Made by a program: the position numbers and the translations under genes. This document shows positions 1 through 6,479 of a stretch of DNA of 6,479 nucleotides, one piece after another. The notes below the pieces were generated by a model. It did no database searches, was not told the origin of the DNA, and was given only the letters and a program-made list of their open reading frames with translations. Numbering within the stretch: the stretch's first letter is position 1; every line of letters begins with the position of its first letter. The stretch spans positions 1-6,479 of the forward strand of contig CANKTT010000083.1 of the NCBI GenBank assembly GCA_947486505.1, given 5' to 3'. This stretch comes from Actinomycetota bacterium (GTDB lineage: Bacteria > Actinomycetota > Actinomycetes > S36-B12 > UBA5976).

Positions 1-1
1 A

Positions 2-672
2 GCACGTCGCCAAATTGTTGGAAATGCAGCCAGCATTGGCTTTGCTGTTGCAATGTACGGTGTTTCATTTGGAGCATTAGGGACTACAACTGGGTTGTCT
101 ATCCCCCAGACCATGGCTTTGTCCCTCTTGATGTTTACCGGAGCAAGTCAGTTCACCTTGGTTAGCACCTTGGCTTCTGGCGGAACTGCACTTACAGCAG
201 TGATTGCCTCATGGTTGATGGGCACTAGAAACGCTGCCTACTCGATGCGCATGACTCCGATCCTCAGGACCTCTGGACCTGGTCGGTTAGTAGCAGTCCA
301 GCTCACGATTGATGAATCCACTGCAATGGGATTAGCCCAGGATGAACAGGCATTCGAAGGCCGCGCTTCTCGCCTGGCTTTCTGGGCAACTGGTCTGTCG
401 GTTTACTTGCTATGGAACTTGGCGACATTTATCGGTGCAATCAGCGTCTCAGCAATCGGAGATCCGAAGTCGTTTGGCTTAGACGCTGCAATCGCCGCTG
501 GCCTTTTCGCATTGGTCTGGCCACAGATCAAATCTAGAACTGATTTGTCAGTGGCGTTTGGTGGTGCCCTGATAGCGCTGGCATTTACGCCGCTGGTTCC
601 ACCTGGTGTTCCAGTTCTCGCGGCTGCCATCGTTGCGATAATCGTTGGCTGGGTTACAAGTAGGCGGTTGCC

Positions 673-676
<4 letters not shown>
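2..676 (+). CDS. azlC: AzlC family branched-chain amino acid exporter large subunit, 5' partial
   Basis: This is the large membrane subunit of an AzlCD-type exporter. In Bacillus subtilis the family exports branched-chain amino acids or their analogues, with AzlD as small partner. The reading frame is open from base 2, and the residues before the first ATG (position 53) still match the family's first helix (GNAASIGFAVAMYGVSFGAL). The true start is therefore upstream of the window and the ATG at 53 is internal. The family motif FTGASQF is encoded at about 134-154. It is followed by hydrophobic helices, a polar loop containing DESTAMG, and a C-terminal Pro-rich turn (TPLVPPGVPV) before a last helix. 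The visible 224 residues are close to the usual full length of about 230-240. The stop TGA overlaps the azlD start. The substrate is inferred from the family only. Confidence 0.88.
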
Positions 677-1722
<1,046 letters not shown>

Positions 1723-3078
1723 CTACTCCGGCCCAACAACTGCTGTTAGTCGATCTTGTGACCACAACTGATGTGAAAGGGCATGCACTTCTTCCAGAGT
1801 TACAGCTGAAACTCGGTCAAGGACTTCAGAAACTGATGGCACATAACCATTGTTCATCTCGGATCTGGCAATTCGGCTCATTCGCGAGGAAGTGTCTTCA
1901 AGTCCTAAAACCATTCCACCACTTACTTGGCCTTTTGCCTTATCCAACTCGGCAGCAGTGATGCCATTGTTAGCCACATCATCAAGCACATTGGTGATTA
2001 CTTCTCGAACTTGATCTAGATTTTTTGGGCTGCAACCAGCGTAAACACCGGCCATTCCAGCATCTTGGAACTGTTGTCCAAAGGAATAAACCGTATAAAC
2101 AAGTCCACGCTTTTCGCGAACCTCTTGGAACAAACGGCTAGACATTCCACCGCCTAGTGCGGCATTAAAAACGGATTGAATGTAGCGTCGCTCATCTGCT
2201 CGGTCTAGGCCTGGTACGCCAATAACAAGGTTTGCTTGTTCAGTCGTCTTGTCTTGCTTGACGAATCCACCAGTTTGTAAAACTTTTGTCTTGTTCTTAA
2301 CGGATACGTATGGTGCTTGATCGCCATCGAGAGCGAATCCACCTTGATTGAATGCCTTGCGAACAAGCTTCACAATCGTTGCGTGATCTATGTTTCCCGC
2401 AACTGCCACGATCAAGCGATCTGGAGTGTAGTACTTCTTATAAAAGCTGTTTATAGAGCGACGCGATAGTGACGAAATGTTCTCGACAGTACCGAGAATC
2501 GAGCGACCCAATGGTGCGTCTCCAAACATCGCTTCAGAAAACTGCTCATGCACTAAATCAGCTGGATCATCATCACGCATAGCAATCTCTTCAAGCACAA
2601 CTTGGCGTTCTTGGTCAACATCAACTGTTGTAATTGTGGCCGAAGTAATCATGTCCACAAGTACATCGATAGCTTGAGGCACGCTGGTATCAAGCACGCG
2701 AGTATAGAAACATGTCGCTTCTTTTGAAGTAAATGCATTCATCTCGCCGCCGACAGCATCAATGGTTGATGAAATATCTAACGCACTGCGGTTCTTCGTA
2801 CCCTTGAACAAAAGATGCTCAAGGTAATGTGCTGAGCCAGTCTGCGAGGCAACTTCGTCGCGAGAACCAATGTTTACCCAGATACCTATCGCAGCTGAGC
2901 GCACGGATGGCATTTGCTCGGTGATAATTCGAAGTCCGCCAGGCAATACTGTTCGCTTTACTAGGCCTCCTTGTTCGGCGGTCAACAACGTGCGAGTGGT
3001 CCCTGGGCGTTGTTCATGCCCAAGGACCACTGCGGAGTTTCGTGATGTCACAGTTTTAGTCTTCGTCTCCAGCGTCAT
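1723..3078 (-). CDS. M16B family zinc metallopeptidase (processing-peptidase/PepR-like)
   Basis: This is a pitrilysin-family (M16B) zinc peptidase, similar to mitochondrial processing peptidase beta and to the mycobacterial protein encoded just after pnp (PepR). Its substrate in bacteria is not established. The inverted zinc motif HxxEH is H84-Y-L-E87-H88, and the third ligand is Glu164 in [27 protein letters not shown] at about 110-125 is also diagnostic. The C-terminal half carries [24 protein letters not shown], including the substrate-binding Arg and Tyr region of active M16 subunits, and [11 protein letters not shown]. Family similarity begins only near residue 41 ([10 protein letters not shown]), so the start is uncertain. 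ATG at 3078 overlaps pnp by 23 bp, while GTG codons at 3051 and 3030 are alternatives. A strong hairpin lies in this doubtful stretch. An AAGGAGG at 2966-2972 has no start codon at usable spacing. Confidence 0.93.
   Translation of the reverse strand: MTLETKTKTVTSRNSAVVLGHEQRPGTTRTLLTAEQGGLVKRTVLPGGLRIITEQMPSVRSAAIGIWVNIGSRDEVASQTGSAHYLEHLLFKGTKNRSALDISSTIDAVGGEMNAFTSKEATCFYTRVLDTSVPQAIDVLVDMITSATITTVDVDQERQVVLEEIAMRDDDPADLVHEQFSEAMFGDAPLGRSILGTVENISSLSRRSINSFYKKYYTPDRLIVAVAGNIDHATIVKLVRKAFNQGGFALDGDQAPYVSVKNKTKVLQTGGFVKQDKTTEQANLVIGVPGLDRADERRYIQSVFNAALGGGMSSRLFQEVREKRGLVYTVYSFGQQFQDAGMAGVYAGCSPKNLDQVREVITNVLDDVANNGITAAELDKAKGQVSGGMVLGLEDTSSRMSRIARSEMNNGYVPSVSEVLDRVSAVTLEEVHALSHQLWSQDRLTAVVGPE
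2995..3031 (-). promoter_or_regulatory. 14-bp RNA hairpin at the pnp/M16 peptidase junction
   Basis: Arms 2995-3008 and 3018-3031 are complementary around a 9-base loop. In minus-strand RNA all 14 positions pair (AGUGGUCCUUGGGC with GCCCAGGGACCACU), one being a U.G wobble (3023/3003). In plus-strand RNA the same position is a C/A mismatch, so the fold belongs to the pnp/M16 transcript. It begins 25 nt after the pnp stop and has no U-rich tail, so it is not a standard intrinsic terminator. Inferred roles are an RNase processing or stability stem between pnp and M16, or an attenuator. It overlaps the uncertain N-terminal codons of the M16 gene. Confidence 0.6.
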
Positions 3079-5272
3079 CTGCGCTTTCGTCCGAACCTTC
3101 TACTACTGGAACTAGCGACAACTTTCCACGTGGATCGATTTCCGCTATCTCAACGTGAACTTTGTCGCCAACCTTTAGAACATCTTCAACATTCTCAACG
3201 CGCTTACCACCGGAAAGTTTGCGAAGCTGACTGATGTGTAGCAACCCATCCTTACCTGGTGAAAGTGATACGAAAGCACCAAAGTTAGTTGTCTTGACAA
3301 CTGTTCCCATGTAGCGCTCGCCTACTTCAGGCATTGTTGGGTTAGCAATGGCATTAACTTGGGCGCGAGCAGCATCTGCTGCTTCACCGTTAGTTGCTCC
3401 AATGTAAACCGTGCCGTCATCACCAATGGAGATGTCCGCGCCAGTTTCTTCTTGAATCTGGTTGATGATCTTGCCCTTTGGACCAATAACTTCACCAATC
3501 TTGTCGATTGGAATCATTACCGTGATGATGCGCGGTGCGTACTGCGACATTTCATCAGGTGCATCGATTGCTTCCAGCATTACGTCCAAGATTGCAAGAC
3601 GAGCTTCGCGAGCCTGGGTTAGCGCACCAGCCAATACTGAAGCTGGGATACCGTCAAGCTTGGTATCTAGCTGCAGCGCAGTAATGAAATCCTTGGTACC
3701 TGCAACCTTGAAGTCCATGTCGCCAAATGCATCTTCAGCGCCAAGAATGTCAGTAAGTGCAACATACTCAGTCTTGCCGTCGATTTCATCAGAGATCAGA
3801 CCCATTGCAATTCCAGCAACAGGTGCCTGAAGGGGAACACCTGCATTAAGAAGCGAAAGTGTTGAAGCACATACAGAGCCCATTGAAGTGGAACCATTTG
3901 ATCCCAACGCTTCCGAAACCTGACGGATTGCGTATGGGAAGTCCTGCTTTGTTGGCAGAACTGGAACCAAAGCACGCTCAGCCAACGCGCCGTGACCAAT
4001 TTCGCGACGCTTCGGGCTACCTACACGACCAGTCTCACCAGTTGAGTAAGGCGGGAAGTTGTAGTTGTGCATGTAGTGCTTGCGAGTTACTGGAGACAAA
4101 GTATCTAGTTGCTGTTCCATCTTCATCATGTTCAAGGTTGTTACGCCAAGAATCTGAGTCTCGCCACGTTCGAACAATGCCGAACCGTGAACGCGTGGAA
4201 TTACATCTACTTCAGCACTCAAGGAACGGATGTCGCGAAGGCCACGGCCATCAATGCGAATCTTGTCCTTGATAACACGCTTGCGAACTAGTTTCTTAGT
4301 TAGTGAGCGAAGTGCTGCGCTAACTTCTTTTTCGCGTCCTTCAAAGTTGCCAGCTACCTTTTCGATAGTCAGTTCTTTAACGCGGTCTAGTCCAGTTTCG
4401 CGCTCTTGCTTGCCAGCGATAGTTAGCGCCTTTGCAAGTTCGTCGGAAACTGCAGCTTCAACTGCAGCGAAAACATCAGCTTCGTAGTCCAAGAAGACTG
4501 GGAAATCTGCAGTTTCTTTTGCTGCAACAGCAGCAAGTGCTGACTGAGCGCGACACAATTCAGCGATGAATGGCTTTGCGGCTTCAAGACCTTCAGAAAC
4601 AACTTCCTCAGATGGTGCCTTAGCGCCTCCCTTTATCAATGCAATTGTGTTTTCAGTGGATTCAGCTTCAACCATCATGATTGCAACGTCATCGCCAACT
4701 ACGCGACCAGCAACAACCATGTCAAAGACTGCGTCTTCAAGCTGGCTATGTGTTGGGAAGGCAACCCACTGACCGTTAATTAGTGCAACGCGAACGCCAC
4801 CAATCGGTCCAGAGAATGGCAAGCCTGCAAGTTGTGTTGACATAGATGCCGCATTGATTGCGATTACGTCATAAAGCACATCTGGATTTAGCGCCATTAC
4901 AGTAACAACAACCTGAACTTCATTGCGAAGTCCCTTAACGAATGATGGACGCAATGGACGATCAATTAGTCGGCAAGTAAGAATTGCATCCTCTGTTGGA
5001 CGACCTTCACGACGGAAGAATGATCCCGGGATACGACCAGCAGCGTACATACGCTCTTCGACGTCCACGGTAAGTGGGAAGAAATCAAACTGATCTTTAG
5101 GTGATTTACCTGCAGTAGTTGCGGATAGCAACATTGTGTCGTCATCCATGTAAACAACTGCGGTTCCATTTGCCTGACGTGCCAGACGTCCGGTTTCGAA
5201 CTTTACTGTGCGCTTTCCGAATGACCCATTGTCAATCACAGCAACGCTGGTCTGTACTTCGTTACCCTCCAT
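3056..5272 (-). CDS. pnp: Polyribonucleotide nucleotidyltransferase (PNPase)
   Basis: PNPase degrades RNA 3' to 5' by phosphorolysis, releasing nucleoside diphosphates, and can also add 3' tails. In many Actinobacteria the same family was named GpsI. The 738-residue protein has the standard plan: first RNase PH domain (about 15-145), an alpha-helical linker, second RNase PH domain (about 335-550), KH domain (about 580-640, GPKG loop at 597-600) and S1 domain (about 650-722), then a short acidic tail ([10 protein letters not shown]). The catalytic core is intact: [10 protein letters not shown] at 419-428, SNGSTSMGS at 458-466 and [11 protein letters not shown] at 511-521. Asp514 and Asp520 there match the E. 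coli catalytic pair. The start ATG follows GGGAGG with 6 nt spacing and lies in a hairpin loop. Its 3' end overlaps the M16 gene. Expression is probably controlled through the structured rpsO-pnp spacer. Confidence 0.98.
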   Translation of the reverse strand: MEGNEVQTSVAVIDNGSFGKRTVKFETGRLARQANGTAVVYMDDDTMLLSATTAGKSPKDQFDFFPLTVDVEERMYAAGRIPGSFFRREGRPTEDAILTCRLIDRPLRPSFVKGLRNEVQVVVTVMALNPDVLYDVIAINAASMSTQLAGLPFSGPIGGVRVALINGQWVAFPTHSQLEDAVFDMVVAGRVVGDDVAIMMVEAESTENTIALIKGGAKAPSEEVVSEGLEAAKPFIAELCRAQSALAAVAAKETADFPVFLDYEADVFAAVEAAVSDELAKALTIAGKQERETGLDRVKELTIEKVAGNFEGREKEVSAALRSLTKKLVRKRVIKDKIRIDGRGLRDIRSLSAEVDVIPRVHGSALFERGETQILGVTTLNMMKMEQQLDTLSPVTRKHYMHNYNFPPYSTGETGRVGSPKRREIGHGALAERALVPVLPTKQDFPYAIRQVSEALGSNGSTSMGSVCASTLSLLNAGVPLQAPVAGIAMGLISDEIDGKTEYVALTDILGAEDAFGDMDFKVAGTKDFITALQLDTKLDGIPASVLAGALTQAREARLAILDVMLEAIDAPDEMSQYAPRIITVMIPIDKIGEVIGPKGKIINQIQEETGADISIGDDGTVYIGATNGEAADAARAQVNAIANPTMPEVGERYMGTVVKTTNFGAFVSLSPGKDGLLHISQLRKLSGGKRVENVEDVLKVGDKVHVEIAEIDPRGKLSLVPVVEGSDESADDAGDED

Positions 5273-5297
5273 GGGTAACCTCCCTCTTCATAAAGGG
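5261..5297 (-). promoter_or_regulatory. Paired hairpins over the pnp ribosome-binding site and start codon
   Basis: A perfect 7-bp inverted repeat (5261-5267 and 5273-5279, GTTACCC/GGGTAAC) encloses a 5-base loop. In pnp mRNA that loop is AUGGA, so the start codon is displayed in it. Just upstream, CCCUUU (5292-5297) can pair with AAGAGGG (5282-5288), with one bulged base and a loop of three, covering part of the GAGGGAGG Shine-Dalgarno. The two stems are adjacent. Both are seen directly in the sequence. A role in translational control of pnp is inferred, by analogy with PNPase autocontrol in E. coli, which acts on the pnp leader. Confidence 0.5.
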
Positions 5298-5304
5298 ATA
5301 ACAC

Positions 5305-5328
5305 TGCACTTCTCACTAGTGAAATGCA
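5305..5328 (-). repeat. Imperfect inverted repeat in the pnp leader
   Basis: TGCA arms (5305-5308, 5325-5328) flank the perfect 10-base palindrome TCACTAGTGA (5313-5322), with unequal bases between, giving a bulged stem. It lies about 30 nt upstream of the pnp start. It could be a weak leader hairpin or a protein-binding palindrome in DNA. Nothing else in the sequence favours either reading. Confidence 0.3.
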
Positions 5329-5341
5329 TTCAAATCACATG

Positions 5342-5383
5342 TCGATCTTCGATCGAGAAGCGCGGCTCATGGAGCCGAACTTC
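5342..5383 (-). promoter_or_regulatory. Tandem hairpins in the rpsO-pnp spacer, pnp-proximal pair
   Basis: Two inverted repeats stand side by side. TCGATC (5342-5347) and GATCGA (5351-5356) form a 6-bp stem with a 3-base loop. CGGCTC (5363-5368) and GAGCCG (5372-5377) form another 6-bp stem with a 3-base loop, which extends through a 2x2 internal loop by GAAG (5357-5360) with CTTC (5380-5383). The same GAAG can instead pair with CTTC at 5347-5350, so the two arrangements compete. There is no U-tract, so termination is unlikely. RNase processing or leader folding is the inferred role. Confidence 0.45.
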
Positions 5384-5433
5384 ACTACCGAGGACCGACC
5401 AAACTGCTCGAATGTGCGTGCTATCCGCGGTTA

Positions 5434-5447
5434 TCGCAAAACTGCGA
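5434..5447 (-). repeat. Short hairpin in the rpsO-pnp spacer
   Basis: TCGCA (5434-5438) and TGCGA (5443-5447) are perfect inverted arms with a 4-base loop, GUUU in the operon transcript. It is only 5 bp and may be chance. It is listed because it lies in a row of stems between rpsO and pnp. Confidence 0.25.
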
Positions 5448-5464
5448 GTCTTGATTTTGTGCTT

Positions 5465-5491
5465 GCTGTGCCGGCACGAAACCGACACAGC
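5465..5491 (-). promoter_or_regulatory. 10-bp hairpin just downstream of rpsO (probable processing/attenuation stem)
   Basis: In minus-strand RNA, GCUGUGUCGG (5482-5491) pairs along its full length with CCGGCACAGC (5465-5474) around a 7-base loop, with one U.G wobble. In the plus strand that position is a C/A mismatch, so the stem fits the rpsO-pnp transcript. It begins 26 nt after the rpsO stop, where E. coli and Streptomyces carry the terminator and RNase III-cleaved structures of the same operon. A small CTTCC/GGAAG repeat (5495-5506) precedes it. The following bases are A-rich, not U-rich, so intrinsic termination would be inefficient at best. RNase III processing is an inference from the operon's known biology. 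Confidence 0.55.
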
Positions 5492-5517
5492 TCACTTCCT
5501 GGGAAGCGCACGAAAAG

Positions 5518-5787
5518 TTATCTGCGGATACCGAGTTTTTCGATTATCGCGCGGTATCGATTGATGTCTGTCTTGGTTAAGTAATCAAGTAGACGACGAC
5601 GCTGACCAACAAGCAGAAGCAAACCGCGACGGCTGTGGTGATCGTGCTTATGAGTTTTCAAATGTCCGGTTAGATCGTTGATGCGCTGTGTCATCAATGC
5701 GATCTGGACTTCTGGGCTTCCGGTATCGCCAGGCTTTGTGCCGTGTTCTGCGATGATGGCCTGCTTTACTGCAGATTCCAATGGCAT
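5518..5787 (-). CDS. rpsO: 30S ribosomal protein S15
   Basis: S15 binds the central domain of 16S rRNA early in 30S assembly. The 89-residue length is exactly that of the family, and the sequence is canonical. It starts [16 protein letters not shown], then [18 protein letters not shown] (about 21-38), the [16 protein letters not shown] block (about 42-57) that contacts the rRNA three-way junction, and the C-terminal [10 protein letters not shown] and [12 protein letters not shown]. The ATG at 5787 has an AGAGGA ribosome-binding site 8 nt upstream. It lies between ribF and pnp, as in other Actinobacteria, and is presumably transcribed with pnp. S15 represses its own mRNA through leader structures in several bacteria. 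The leader here contains a GC-rich hairpin that could take part, but no known S15-binding leader is recognised. Confidence 0.98.
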   Translation of the reverse strand: MPLESAVKQAIIAEHGTKPGDTGSPEVQIALMTQRINDLTGHLKTHKHDHHSRRGLLLLVGQRRRLLDYLTKTDINRYRAIIEKLGIRR

Positions 5788-5808
5788 AGATTTTGTCCTC
5801 TCGGGCGC

Positions 5809-5860
5809 GAACAGATCCTTAGATCTTTAGATGTGACACGAGATGTGGGGCGCCCGCCCC
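5809..5860 (-). promoter_or_regulatory. rpsO leader: GC-rich hairpin and 8-bp-period repeat
   Basis: GGGGC (5847-5851) and GCCCC (5856-5860) form a 5-bp all-GC stem with a 4-base loop, or 6 bp with a 2-base loop. Nearer the gene, three 8-base units begin with ATCT on the minus strand (ATCTAAAG, ATCTAAGG, ATCTGTTC; 5832 down to 5809). They end about 20 nt before the rpsO start, just upstream of its ribosome-binding site. No U-tract follows the stem, so it is not a standard terminator for ribF. S15 autocontrol is possible but only inferred. I could not identify convincing -35/-10 boxes for rpsO. Confidence 0.35.
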
Positions 5861-5895
5861 TCATTCGTCTGTGTTGTAAGGCTAACAGTTAGGGG

Positions 5896-5957
5896 TGGGT
5901 ACCGCGAAATCGTGAGATTGAGCCTGAATGGGTACCGCGAAATCGTGAGATTGAGCC
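5896..5957. repeat. Tandem pair of identical 29-bp direct repeats between ribF and rpsO
   Basis: Copies at 5896-5924 and 5929-5957 are identical over 29 bases, starting TGGGTACCGCGAAATC and ending GTGAGATTGAGCC, separated by TGAA (period 33). The second copy ends exactly at the base before the ribF stop codon. Each copy contains the palindrome GGTACC and AATC-GTGA-GATT, a 4-bp stem with a GNRA-type loop in plus-strand RNA. An 11-base palindrome CTAACAGTTAG (5882-5892) lies 3 bp away. Possible identities are a tandem regulator site for rpsO, a dispersed intergenic repeat, or a remnant of a mobile element. None can be chosen from this window. Confidence 0.85.
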
Positions 5958-6479
5958 CTATTTGCGATACTTTTCAAGGTCTACTTTGGCAGTTGTCACA
6001 TCACGGTCCATTGCTGCTAGCAGCTCAGGGATGCCGGCAAAGCTCTCCATGTCCCTGACATGAGAGACAAAGTCTAAATCGACAACTTTTCCGTATAGAT
6101 CAAGGCCAGTTTGGCCGATTACGTAAGCCTCTACCCTGCGATTTGTTACGTCATTAAAGGTTGGGTTTGTGCCAACACTTATCGCCGACTCATGTGCGAC
6201 TCCGTCAATCCAAAGTAACCCGGAGTAAACCCCATCGGCTGGAATCAGCAGTCCGCCGTGAACATCGATATTCGCGGTTGGGTAGCCGATCTCCCTACCT
6301 CGGTGGTCACCATGAACCACTTCGCCAGTTACCCGATGTGCGCGGCCCAACAAACCGTTGGCGCCTTCAACGTGGCCTTTAAGAATCGCATTGCGAATTC
6401 GGGTTGATGACCAAGCAGTTGAGTCGCCAACTAAATCAACAATGCGAACTTCAAATCCAAACTTCTTGGCAAATTCTTG
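5958..6479 (-). CDS. ribF: Bifunctional riboflavin kinase/FMN adenylyltransferase, 3' part only
   Basis: RibF phosphorylates riboflavin to FMN and adenylylates FMN to FAD in the cytoplasm. The frame is open to the right edge of the window. The first visible residues belong to the end of the N-terminal adenylyltransferase domain, with the family's SSTRIR motif at visible residues 24-29. The gene therefore starts outside the window, and the TTG at 6353 is internal. The complete C-terminal riboflavin kinase domain follows: GREIGYPTAN with the PTAN nucleotide-binding motif (visible residues 61-70), DGVYSG, GTNPTF and RRVEAYV, whose Glu is the probable catalytic base, then DLYGK. The visible part is 173 residues, out of roughly 310 expected. 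The stop TAG abuts the 29-bp repeat. The next gene on the same strand is rpsO, 170 bp away, so co-transcription is possible but not obvious. Confidence 0.95.
   Translation of the reverse strand, partial: QEFAKKFGFEVRIVDLVGDSTAWSSTRIRNAILKGHVEGANGLLGRAHRVTGEVVHGDHRGREIGYPTANIDVHGGLLIPADGVYSGLLWIDGVAHESAISVGTNPTFNDVTNRRVEAYVIGQTGLDLYGKVVDLDFVSHVRDMESFAGIPELLAAMDRDVTTAKVDLEKYRK

Noticed and set aside
3359..4487. Several open frames on the plus strand opposite pnp
   Set aside because: They are Ser/Thr/Ala-rich or low-complexity antisense translations of a clearly intact PNPase gene, with no ribosome-binding support.
5262..5291. Nine-codon upstream ORF (ATG at 5291, stop at 5262) overlapping the pnp start in another frame
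   Set aside because: There is no Shine-Dalgarno before its ATG, and that ATG falls in a hairpin loop. Its codons are simply the pnp ribosome-binding site and start region read out of frame.
5208..5584. Plus-strand open frames across the rpsO-pnp spacer as a possible small gene
   Set aside because: The translations have no recognisable pattern, overlap both flanking genes antisense, and the spacer is better explained by RNA hairpins.
5847..5860. GC-rich hairpin as an intrinsic terminator for ribF
   Set aside because: No U-rich tract follows on either strand, and it lies almost 100 nt after the ribF stop and close to rpsO.
5896..5957. Two 29-bp repeats as a minimal CRISPR array
   Set aside because: The repeats are separated by only 4 bp, there are just two copies, and no cas gene is present.
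5843..6058. Plus-strand open frame containing the 29-bp repeats as a repeat protein
   Set aside because: It has only two repeat units, runs antisense into ribF, and has no ribosome-binding site or family resemblance.
6353..6479. TTG at 6353 as the start of a stand-alone riboflavin kinase
   Set aside because: The frame stays open upstream and encodes the SSTRIR motif of the RibF adenylyltransferase domain, so this is a normal bifunctional ribF cut by the window edge.

Overview
The window is a conserved actinobacterial chromosome segment. The minus strand carries five genes in the order ribF (5' end outside the window), rpsO, pnp, an M16B zinc peptidase and dapB. Two convergent plus-strand genes, azlC (5' end outside the window) and azlD, occupy the left end. 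The ribF-rpsO-pnp-M16-dapB order is typical of Actinobacteria such as Streptomyces, and it is recognisable, with insertions, in Mycobacterium. The proteins also look actinobacterial: PNPase begins MEGNEV... with a long [13 protein letters not shown] block, and the M16 protein resembles mycobacterial PepR. The base composition is much less GC-rich than in Streptomyces or Mycobacterium. By inference, this points to a streamlined aquatic actinobacterium, for example an acI/Nanopelagicales-like lineage, but taxonomy cannot be fixed from this sequence.

Layout, left to right. Positions 2-984 hold azlCD, a two-subunit branched-chain amino acid exporter whose genes overlap in an ATGA junction. azlD and dapB converge and overlap tail to tail by 12 bp (973-984). 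dapB (973-1719) makes tetrahydrodipicolinate for lysine and cell wall. Its ribosome-binding site lies in the last codons of the M16 peptidase gene (1723-3078). That gene in turn overlaps the end of pnp (3056-5272) by 23 bp. pnp and rpsO (5518-5787) are separated by 245 bp with no gene but several RNA hairpins. rpsO and ribF (5958-6479, partial) are separated by 170 bp. That gap contains an almost perfect tandem pair of 29-bp repeats next to the ribF stop, then a GC-rich hairpin and a small 8-bp-period repeat in the rpsO leader.

Functionally, rpsO and pnp link ribosome assembly and RNA decay. In E. coli and Streptomyces this operon is controlled by hairpins that RNase III cleaves, followed by PNPase autocontrol. 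The hairpins here fit that picture. Two of the strongest stems form a complete helix only in RNA from the gene-bearing strand, because a C/A mismatch on one strand reads as a U.G wobble on the other.

I see no transposase, CRISPR array, phage gene, toxin-antitoxin pair, rRNA or tRNA. The coding content is ordinary. The parts worth a second look are the non-coding structures: the 14-bp stem at the pnp/M16 junction, the pnp start codon held in a hairpin loop, the rpsO-pnp stems, and the 29-bp repeat pair.
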